Shown in pieces: positions 35,101-47,100 of a stretch of 64,000 bases of DNA. Below the pieces are notes generated by a model, which saw nothing but the letters and a program-made list of their open reading frames with translations, was not told where the DNA came from and did no database searches. Every line of letters begins with the position of its first letter. Positions within the stretch are counted from its first letter, which is position 1. Source of the DNA: Dendrophyllia cribrosa (Eukaryota; Cnidaria; Anthozoa; Scleractinia; Dendrophylliidae); NCBI GenBank assembly GCA_024195265.1, contig JAJLRJ010000008.1, positions 822,001 through 886,000 on the forward strand, in the 5' to 3' direction. The translations under genes were made by a program, and so were the position numbers.

Positions 35101-38100
35101 ATTTTCGTATTTTCAGTGGTGACTGCTTTGAGATTAATTTTCAATACCTTCGATTTTTCTTCAGGGCTGGATTAATACAACCCTCATGTATTATGGGATG
35201 TACTCTGATAAGGTACTGGTCATCGGCGGCGAAAGAACTTACTACAACATGCCACTGGCCTATTTTATAGTGGACTGTTTATGCTTTTTGGTTATCCTTC
35301 TCTCGATCCTCTGGAGGTAAGTGTAGTTCTAAATAAATAATATTCAGTTTCATTGAACTTGCAGTTCACATTGAGAAACGAATCGAGAAGTACTGGAACG
35401 AGCATTTGTTTAAATCAGAATTCGAATTTCTTACCATTACCTCTTTCTTAAGATCCATCTTCCCATTCCCGTGCATATCCAAGATTTACGGAGTTTGCAG
35501 GTTCTCAAGGGCGTACCTGACTGTATTAAAGCCAGTTAAGCACGGGCTTAAAATATTTTTGGGGCAATATCTCATCCCCACAAAGCCCAACTTACTCAAT
35601 CCGGATACAACAGTACAACAGACAAGATCTTTTGCACCTACGCCAACGACTTGACAGAGAGGGTCATTTTTGATGGCGAAATTGTGAGGTGGAAGTCAAA
35701 GTGGAAGCAGCTTGCTTCAGAGAAACCATCAACTTTGCAGAGTACCCTGTGCCTCACGAATAAGGAGTTGTACCCCAACGTCACTGCTATTCTCACAATT
35801 CTTTTGACGATGCCAGTGTCAACAGCAACTCGGGAACGATCATTCAGTTGCATGCGAAGGGTCAAGACATACTTGCGCTCTACTGTGCGATCAGAGAGGC
35901 TCTCTGGGCTCGCGCTTCTACATGCGTACAGGGCCCCTGTCGGACACGAGCATCGACAAAGACAAGGTGGTCCAGGAGTTCTGCGCCAGGAAACCCCGCA
36001 GATTGGCATTTGAATTCTGAACACATGTACACAAACCTTCCTCAAACACAGCATTGTCTTTGCGTTAATCTTATTATATAGAAGTAGGGAAATACAACAT
36101 TTACGTGCCTCTTGTTCTGTTAAGCTGCTAAGTAACAGGATGTATTATTATTATTATTATTTATAATATTATTATTATTATTGCACCTACGTTTAGTGTT
36201 ATGATCTGTTGTTAGTGCTCTTAAGAAAAAGAGTCGGAAATTCTTGGAGCGCGTCTTTCAAAATTTAAATTAAATGGACTTGTCTCAAAGAATAGAAGCT
36301 CGAAGCTTCAGATGGTTTCTCCCTGAACAATAATTCGGTGATAATAGACGATATAGCATGTTTATTATTACTTGCGGGTTTTATATATACTACACTCCAA
36401 AATTGGATATACGAAAAGGTTCATAAACTTATGTCACTATGACTAATGATTTATTACTTCAATTCATCACTGATGTGAAACCAAAGAGTAAAAATGTATA
36501 CGTTTCATTATTTCAGTGCCTCACGAATATTCGAAGAGAGCTATGTGAGGGAAGGCAGTAAATACTTTCACACGTACTCTAATAAAGTTTTCGGCGGCTG
36601 GGACATGTGTATTGAAGATAATTCCGCGGGAAAACTCCAGACTATGAGACTAGTTAAAGAGATTGAGGTATGTTAGAAGAATTCGTAATAGTAATGCATA
36701 GTTTTCGTGTTCAGTTTGATTTATTTACACGGTGAGTGCAATTTGAGCTTTTTGAAAAACTCACTTGTGCATATAGATCACAAATTGAACGAGAAAACCG
36801 TATGTTCACTCGATAAACATTTATTTTTTGACCCGATCACCACGAAATCGAATCAATAACCGACCTAGTTGCCAAGATTTCATAAAAAACGGTAAACTAT
36901 ACATTTGCATAACTAGGCGAAAATGACAGACACTGATAAAGAAAACTAACAAAGAAAAGCATGCGATTACGTAATTGTTACTACCAGCTGAAAAATGTCT
37001 CAAGTCTCATTGGCTGAGAGGACACATTAATACTGAATTCTGCGTTTACACGAATATTTCGAATAGAATGTTTAATTTCTAAAAGTCTCACGTGTCCATT
37101 CCTCTCCCTCATTGAGACGACATATTAATACTGAATTCTGCGCTTACATGAATATTTCGATTAGAATGTTTAATTTCTAAAAGTCTCACGTGTCCATTTC
37201 TCTCCCTCATTGAGACGACATATTAATACTGAATTCTGCGCTTACACGAATATTTCGAATAGAATGTTTAATTTCTTAAAGTTTCTCGTGTCCATTTCCC
37301 GCCCCCCCCCCCCCCCCCCCCCCCATTGAGACGACACATTAATACTGAATTTTGCGCTTACACGAATATTTCGAGTAGAATGTTTAATTTCTTAAATTCT
37401 CTCGTGTCCACCGTATGATTACTTATTTTAAAATAATTATGCATGAAAATATATTTACATAGAGGAAGTAACAATTTTATTGCAGATAGGAAGTGAGCAT
37501 TTTACGCGTATTTGACACTTTGTTTACCGATTGGCTGATGAAGATCAGCTCATATTACTAGAAACTCAAAGATTCGTTTGTACATGAAATGTGAAGGAAC
37601 GTTTTAAATAAAATTTACAATGATTTTATAATTTCGTAAATAGTACTGGTGTTACACTTGAACTGCACTGCTCTTAGCCAATCAAAACTGAGTAATTGTA
37701 TTTTAGAGCAGTTTTCAATTGAGTGTCGTAAAACCAAAGTAATTACTCTGATCAATCACAGTAGTCGTAAACAATCCAATGAACCAATCAGAGCTCGAAG
37801 CAATTACATTTCGGCGGCGCCAAGCGCGGGAAAACGCGTGCAAGCAAGTCACGATTGGTTTTGGTTTTACTTCTGATTGGTCGAGAAAGTGGCGCGATAT
37901 TTTTTAGCCAATCACAAAGCGTAGCAATGCAAAACCAAAGCAATTGTGTAATTACTTTCGACACTCAATTGAAAACTGCTCTAAGTATTAAATAATCATT
38001 AGAATTGTTATTATAATTATGAAAATATTTCCCTAAAATGACCGCCTTTGTTGACCCTGAAAGAGGTAGTATTTGAGATATTTGATAATCATATCTTTTC

Positions 38101-41100
38101 TTTCAAGGCTGATCTCGCAGAGGACTTCAGGCTTGCTAATTTAGCCAAAAGAACTCGGAAGGAAAAGTACAAAATCTATGCAATAAGAATTGTGGTGAAT
38201 CTGATTGTGCTTGGACTGTCGGCGCTGTCAGCTTACCTGATTTACTTGGCTAGCCAATTGTCTATAAAGGTAATAAATAATTTAATCAGTTCTGACGACT
38301 TGAGTAACGTAGGAACGAATCAGCCATAAATTTAAAAAATATAAAATATAAATAAAAAATATAAAAGTATAAAATATTCTGACGGCACAATATAGCGGCT
38401 CGCGTGTCCTCAGGGGACATCTCAGGACTATTTAAGGGTTTGGCGTGAGATATTTATCATTCAACGTCGGTCAGTCTTCTTGAGCGCTCCTTTTTTCATT
38501 GTTCAAGGTTGAGTTATAAAAAGTACCTTAAGTATGCCACTGCATTATACGGGGAATACGTTTCCACATATTTTTTGGCCACATCTAAAGTGTGGCTTTT
38601 TAGTGGTTTTTCGCATCTGGCGTGGTACAATTTTCTGAGCTTTTACAAATGTAAACTGAATGTAATGTAAGTAAAATATAATTAACAAGGGTCAAGAGGA
38701 TATACGAATGGTGTTATTAGGATACATTCATCAGATGATGGACTGGCTCATCCTCAATAAAGTAATTCATATTTAATGTCTCGTGTTAATGGAGTCAGAA
38801 TGTCATATATTTTTTTCAAATAAATACGTATAAATATAACTCAGTGGTAGAGCGTTTACACCGTATCACAAAGGTCATGTGATCGAATCACGAAGGTCGT
38901 GGGCTCGAACCCCGTTGTGGCCTGAATTTTTTTTCAGCTTTATTTGCAACTCCTTCAGTTGCTGTATAACTGCGACGATCACATTCTCTTTAATAGAGAT
39001 AAATTAACGAAACTGCAAATACCGTGAACGATCTATTGCGTAACATTGGATCAGTACTTAGGACCGATCAAACAATGTAAAAAGGCATTCTTTTCGAAAT
39101 GGCACTACGGTTGGCCAGACCTGACATGATCAGCGCTTAAAACTAGAAAGCAGACGCAGATAGCTGTTTCTGGCTCGTTGGCCTTCGTCAGTGCGCCGTA
39201 GCTGAAACATAATGAGAGTCGAATAATGTAGCTAATCATTCTAGAAAGAGCTGAAAGGAAAAATTGCGCAACGGTCACGCCACAAACAATTGTGGCACAT
39301 GGCCAAAGAGCAAATTTTCCTAAACTGATACATGTCAGTGCCATAGGGAAAGAAACGGGGAATGGCCAATACCATTGTTCTCCTAGAGATAGAAAAATGC
39401 AGATAGATCGGATCTATTCAAGAGACCACCACGGTATAAAAATAATAATGATAAAACAACGAAACTGCAAATACCGTGAACGATCTATTGCGTAACATTG
39501 GATCAATACTCAGGACCGATCAAACAATGTAAAAAAGGCATTCTTTTCTTTAACAGACCATTTTACAGTTTCTACTTAGTAACCTGGTCTTTGTGTGGAG
39601 ATGAGGCTGGAGTTGACTTGTTTTGATAGAATCCTTTCTTCTTTTCATATGTAAATCATGTTGTTCTTATGCTAACTAACATGATTTACATGTAAAAAGC
39701 AGGAAGGTTTGTATCAAAACAAAGTCAACTCCAGCCTCACTTTCACGCAAAGGCCAGGTTACTAAGCACACAACTGTAAAATGGTCTATTCTTCCTACCG
39801 CAGTTTATTCACATTCTCATTAGTCGCTATCACTACATGTATAAGTATTCGGAATCATCTGAATGTTCTTTTTTTCTCTCAAGACTTTGACTCATATTCG
39901 TTCGTTAAAAATCATTTTTTTCCTCTGTGATCCTCAAATACCGTCCTAGGATGGTAGATTCTGTTTGGGTTTAACTTAATTTTTCACCTTTGTCTTTCTG
40001 TGGCAGACATCTCAAGTTGGTACGGGTACCGAGACGTCAATGACGACTGATTTCATTCAACTACTTAAGAGCTACGCATCACCCATCACGCTCTCAGCTT
40101 TAGGATTCGTTGTTCCTAATATCTTTTTCTTCTTTTCGCGACTGGAGGACTGGAATCCAAGGGCTAGAGTCAACGTGGACTTAGCCAGGTAAGAAGAAGC
40201 AACTTGAACACCTGTTAACCCTCGGACGTACACGCAAACAAAAGTTGCAAAAAAGTTTTGCTAGAGTTGTAAAATATGAAACAGTTAAACATTTTCCTGC
40301 TTTTATTTTAAAGCAAAAAAGGTGAAAAACACGCATTTTTATTCAAAAACGGCTTGACCTCATGCTATTTATGACGCCATATCTCGTTACCATAGCAACC
40401 GATTGTCGCGGAACTTTCTCAAAATGTGTGTAAGGTAGAAACGAACAGCTACTGAAGACGATATATGCTAAGGATAAATGCTCTTGAAAAAATTGGGGGT
40501 ATACACTCCCCCCCCCCCCCCCCCCCCCCCTTGTACGTCCGAGGTTATGATATTAAATTTGACGACACACCCACAACACCTTTTTCTGGTACCGTCAAGG
40601 AGTTCCCTTCAAACGTTCACCCCTGTTAATTATGTATGGGATTACCCCCCCCCCCCCCTCCCGGGTAAGAAAGGTCTGTTTTTAGGTGTCTGTGAATGTA
40701 ACAATATACAATATTCTTTCCTTTTCAGAACGGTACTCCTGAAGTTGGCGTCGGTTGCTGTACTTGTCGTTTCTGTGTACAACAGAATTAATAAGACATG
40801 TATGCTGGTAAGTCACAAACGCTTGTTTAATAAGACATGTATGCTGGTAAGTCACAAACGCTTGTTTAATAAGACATGTATGCTGGTAAGTCACAAACGC
40901 TTGTTTAATAAGACATGTATGCTGGTAAGTCACAAACGCTTGTTTAATAAGACATGTATGCTGGTAAGTCACAAACGCTTGTTTAATAAGACATGTATGC
41001 TGGTAAGTCACAAACGCTTGTTTAATAAGACATGTATGCTAGTAAGTCACAAACGCTTGTTTAATAAGACATGTATGCTGGTAAGTCACAAACGCTTGTT

Positions 41101-44100
41101 TAATAAGACATGTATGCTGGTAAGTCACAAACGCTTGTTTAATAAGACATGTATGCTGGTAAGTAACAAACGCTTGTTTAATAAGACATGTATGCTGGTA
41201 AGTCACAAACGCTTGTTTAATAAGACATGTATGCTGGTAAATTATAAACGCTTGTTTAATAAGACATGTATGCTGGTAAGTCACAAACGCTTGTTTAATA
41301 AGACATGTATGCTGGTAAGTCACAAACGCTTGTTTAATAAGACATGTATGCTGGTAAGTCACAAACGCTTGTTTAATAAGACATGTATGCTGGTAAGTCA
41401 CAAACGCTTGTTTTATAAGACATGTATGCTGGTAAGTCACAAACGCTTGTTTAATAAGACATGTATGCTGGTAAGTCACAAACGCTTGTTTAATAAGACA
41501 TGTATGCTGGTAAGGCACAAACGCTTGTTCAATAAGACATGTATGCTGGTAAGGCACAAACGCTTGTTTAATAAGACATGTATGCTGGTAAGGCACAAAC
41601 GCTTGTTTAATAAGACATGTATGCTGGTAAGTCACAAACGCTTGTTTAATAAGACATGTATGCTGGTAAGTCACAAACGCTTGTTTAATAAGACATGTAT
41701 GCTGGTAAGTCACAAACGCTTGTTTAATAAGACATGTATGCTGGTAAGTCACAAACGCTTGTTTAATAAGACATGTATGCTGGTAAGTCACAAACGCTTG
41801 TTTAATAAGACATGTATGCTGGTAAGTCACAAACGCTTGTTTAATAAGACATGTATGCTGGTAAGTCACAACAGAATTAATAAGACATGTATGCTGGTAA
41901 GTCACAACAGAATTAATAAGACATGTATGCTGGGTCACAAACGCTTGTTTAATAAGACATGTATGCTGGTAAGTCACAAACGCTTGTTTAATAAGACATG
42001 TATGCTGGTAAGTCACAAACGCTTGTTTAATAAGACATGTATGCTGGTAAGTCACAAACGCTTGTTTAATAAGACATGTATGCTGGTAAGTCACAAACGC
42101 TTGTTTAATAAGACATGTATGCTGGTAAGTTATAAACGCTTGTTTAATAAGACATGTATGCTGGTAAGTCACAAACGCTTGTTTAATAAGACATGTATGC
42201 TGGTAAGTCACAAACGCTTGTTTAATAAGACATGTATGCTGGTAAGTCACAAACGCTTGTTTAATAAGACATGTATGCTGGTAAGTCACAAACGATTGTT
42301 TAATAAGACATGTATGCTGGTAAGTCACAAACGCTTGTTTAATAAGACATGTATGCTGGTAAGTCACAAACGCTTGTTTAATAAGACATGTATGCTGGTA
42401 AGTTACAAACGCTTGTTTAATAAGACATGTATGCTGGTAAGTAACAAACGCTTGTTTAATAAGACATGTATGCTGGTAAGTCACAAACGCTTGTTTTATA
42501 AGACATGTATGCTGGTAAGTCACAAACGCTTGTTTAATAAGACATGTATGCTGGTAAGTCACAAACGCTTGTTTAATAAGACATGTATGCTGGTAAGGCA
42601 CAAACGCTTGTTCAATAAGACATGTATGCTGGTAAGGCACAAACGCTTGTTTAATAAGACATGTATGCTGGTAAGTCACAAACGCTTGTTTAATAAGACA
42701 TGTATGCTGGTAAGTCACAAACGCTTGTTTAATAAGACATGTATGCTGGTAAGTCACAAACGCTTGTTTAATAAGACATGTATGCTGGTAAGTCACAAAC
42801 GCTTGTTTAATAAGACATGTATGCTGGTAAGTCACAAACGCTTGTTTAATAAGACATGTATGCTGGTAAGTCACAAACGCTTGTTTAATAAGACATGTAT
42901 GCTGGTAAGTCACAAACGCTTGTTTTGTTCAGACTCGAGAAAGTTATTTTCTATGATGGCTACGATTGTAGGTTCAAGAGAATTCAACCTTGACTTTTCA
43001 CCCATTTATGAGTTAAACTTAATCTTAAATCCAAACCAATCGTGACTTGTCAGTTGAGTTACGTGCGTCAAGTTTTGCCTACGGCCAGGACAAAACATCA
43101 AGTTATTAACTTAGCAAGACCACGCCCAAAATCACATGTTCACTCCACAATGCTTCTTCCTCCGCCGGACTGGATTATGGCATTCAGTGACACATTCTGA
43201 GACATGCTTACCTGCCGATAAACTTCAACAATTTTTCCGTTATAGTCACGTTTTCAGCATTTAGGAATAACAACCAGAAAATGTGTATCAACATATTTTT
43301 CTTTATTTAATTTCACTTGCTCCTCTTGAAATAACCTTCTGGCTTGTAGTTATGTGCGTTGTTTCCCACCAACGCAAAATAAAACAGATGATTATTGTCT
43401 AGTTTAAGTACGTCATTCATTAATTTTCGTTTGCTCATTTGTTTTTCTCAGTGTTGGGAGAACGTGATTGCTGCTGAAATGTACAAGTTGATATGGACTG
43501 ATTTCTTTGTCGTGCTGCTTGTTATCATCGCTGTTCAAACACCTCGAAGGTATCAGCGAGTCTACCTTGTCCGTTTATCCACTAGATGCAATTAAACAGA
43601 ACATCTGAAGCTCTTATACTATTGACGTCAATAATAAACATTTGACTTCGTAATTGACAGTCCACTCCACAGAGTGGCCTGGCCTTTTTTTCCGGCGGGG
43701 CCTGAGCACGGTGACCGAAGAAGTTTTTCGCCCAGTGGTGTTAACTATACAATGTGTTGTCATTCTTAAAGGGGAAGTATCACGGGAATCTTGATGTTTT
43801 TTGGTCCAATCCATTTCACAACACCTGAACTTATTTATAAAATAATGCTGAAACACCAAAAGAGTGAAATCATCAAATTCTTGAAAGAGGAACAAATTAT
43901 GGTCTGTTCTAGTCCATTTGGAGACGAAAATGTGGGAACTTGAAAAAAATTAGGCTAACGTTTTTCAAGTTGCAATTCATTGAGACCCAGTCCGTCAATG
44001 ACTAGAGACACTAATCGACAGTTTTGATATATTTTGTGATAATTTATCACACCACTGGAGCTTTATTTTTCGGTTTCTGATCATACAATATCATTTTTTG

Positions 44101-47100
44101 CTTTTTAAAATGACACCGAATCCCCGTGCTACTTCCCCTTAAAGAACCATTTTGTGTTAACAGTGTGTCTCCACATCTAACCCACAGATAGACTGAAATG
44201 ATATGGGTTTTGACAATAACCATACATCGGTTTATCCCTGTATAGGTATTTTGCTGATCATATAACTTTAGGATGTGATGCAGGAAGGAAAATCGGCCGC
44301 CCGGAGTTTATGATTCCAAATAATGTACTTGAGCTTGTCTATGGTCAGTCGTTGATATGGTAATTTTTTCTTATCATAAACTGATCTCTCATTGTATAAA
44401 ATAGTTTAGTTGTGGAGAGGTGTTTGTAACATTTCATTTAGTTGCAGATTCCCGTAACTGATTCAAAGGTTCCACAAATCTTAAAAAATGTTTTGGCACA
44501 CAGCTAGTAATGTGCATGAAAGGGGTGCTGTATAGTTGCTAAAAACTGTAATAGTTTGACAAAGTGTGACTCGGTTAAAAACAAACAAAAGTCTCCTCTA
44601 TTTTACAACCAGAGTGTTTTCGCGAATGCGTGCGAAATAAAAAAAATATATGCTCAAAATAAATTAGCGTTGCTTGCCACAAAGATGTTTAATTTCGTTA
44701 AAAATAAATTCGTTTTGTACTCATTCCCAAAAAGCGAAACTGGCTAAGGTCCAGAAATTCCTTTTAGACATTATCTGGATGTTTTACCTGGTTCACGTGT
44801 TTTGTTACCCTTTTCATTTTTCAGGATTGGTACATGGTATAGCCCGTTTCTACCTCTCATGGCGATCATAAAGCTACCCATCACATTCTATGCTAAAAAG
44901 GTAGGAATTATTTCGAACATTTTGAGAAGAAAAGCAACCTAAACGCATCTGGAAATGCGTGTCATCCAGACATAAAATAGTGAAAAATTAATGTGATTCG
45001 TGCGTTAACAGTAAGGAAAATTTGGCGAAACCCCGCTGTATTATTTCTTTGTTAATTTTTAATCCTTAACTTTCCATTGCTGGTCTTCTATCAGCACGAT
45101 AAATCGAAAGAATAGGCATGTAGTTCAGTTGAGATTTTTGGACGTCTCTTTATCCCGTACTCTGAAAAGTTTATTAAGATTCAGTTGAATGTCTCGTTTC
45201 AAAACATGGGCAGATCTGAGATTAGGCCACCGTCGTTTTTAATATGCAAATGCAAAGGAAATAAAACCTGAAAAGCCGAAAGTATTTCTTTAGCGTCCTT
45301 GTTTATTTTTTTTTCCGGGGCTATGAGCAAATCTGGGACCACAAGAGTGGGACTAAACCGAGTTGCGAGGCCTTGCCTGTGTCTTTTATTGAGACAACAA
45401 AACAGCACGATAAATATAGTGAAGAAGAACGAATTATGTTTTATCTATACAGGCGACTGTACTGTACAACTGTAGAAGCGAGAAGGCTTACCGTGCCGGG
45501 CGTTCAAACTACTTCTTCATGATCCTGTTACTGGGAACATTTCTTCTTTGCCTGGCTGCGGTTGCTTATGGGATAACACAGTAAGCAGTTATTTGTTAAG
45601 TAAAAAATTGTTACCACCTTGCAATATTTGTCGCTGTGTTTTACACCCGTTTCAAAATGACGCGAAGAAAACTATGAAAGGGTGTATCATTTCATCTAAC
45701 TTGTGGAGAATTGAGACCGATGAGTGCATGTAGAGAGAGCAATTGAATTGAATTAATAATTGACTTGTGTAAAGCGGTGTATAACAATAATTTATTTGTT
45801 TGTTATTGCTAGGATTCGTCCTTCGGAGTTGTATGGACCTTTCAGGTAGGATTGTAGCGTAACCGATGACCCCCCGATGACATGGATCTTCTTACAATAT
45901 CAAAGAACAAATAAATGAAAACAGTATGAAATGAAAGTACTGTTCAGTAACATTCATTTACATGTAAGGGAGACCATTTTAGATTTTATTCACCAACTCA
46001 AACGTAAGATTGTTGTACAGCATCAAAAGAAAGATGACTTGTATTTGAATGGTCAAATGTTAAGAATTTATCGGTTCCCGCATACTCCTTGTAAAACATG
46101 ACAAAAAGTACCAGGAGAAAGCATTTTATCTTGCCTGTGATAGCAAAAGAACAATGCGATATGAATTTTATTTCTTGGGATAAGGTCTTGCCTTAGATCG
46201 AAGCCAGCCCATCATAAATAACCCGGACCAAATCTTTTTTGTTTTTCAGAGGATTAAGTAAAGTTTACGATATCATTCCCTGGACCGTGTCAATTCTTCC
46301 CGAAGGACTGCGCCGCACGTTTCAAATTCTCAGTTCACCCGTGTTTCTCGTGGTGCTCGGAGTAGTCATTTGGTAAGTACAGAAGCTTGTCACGTATAAG
46401 CTTCTGGTTAGTAATGCATCAAACATAACTACTGTATCGGTGTAGGTTAAAACAGAGGTACAGCCGAATTTTTTTAAAAACCTCGGTGTTTGGATACCTG
46501 ATCAAACACTCTTCCTCATGTTTGATATACTACTACCGTCAAACCTCTTTGTTTCACTAATATCTTGTTCCTTTCAACTTATAGGAAGTACCCTAGGACG
46601 GGTATAATAATGAAAATCAAACCGCTACCAAATTATAAATTAAAGGAAAATATATAAAGACAATACCTTGCTATTGGCAATTATTCTCAATTAAAGATAA
46701 AGATAAAGATTTGATTTAACGTGACTTCGACAAGAAGGCTAGTAAGATTATAAATGTATAACCCGGCGGTGACTCGGTGAGTAATGGCTATTCCGGCAAT
46801 TGATTATGGGATTGACTATCAATAATGGCAAGGACCAAAAGGAATGGAACATGAACAGAGTTTACCCTTACTCTCCATCAAGAGTTACCCACGTGAACTG
46901 TGTACACAAGTTTATTACTTCTAGTTTCATTTTCTGGAAATATGAAAACAAACAGCGCTATAAAGAAGCGGAACAAAAAGGATTCCTGAAAGGGCTATAG
47001 TACCTAAGGCAGCGACAAATATGGTTCGAATTTTGCTACAGTGTTTCTTTATATACCAAGCTGAAACAAGACACATGGAAACTAGGCAGCTTCCTACCTC

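Noticed and set aside
35638..36054. 138-codon minus-strand frame
   Set aside because: Antisense to the hAT dimerisation fragment, which has the recognisable protein.
40478..43045. 855-codon plus-strand frame and 624-codon minus-strand frame as protein genes
   Set aside because: Both translate the 39-bp array. The plus frame matters only as possible extended TMC exon 10 sequence.
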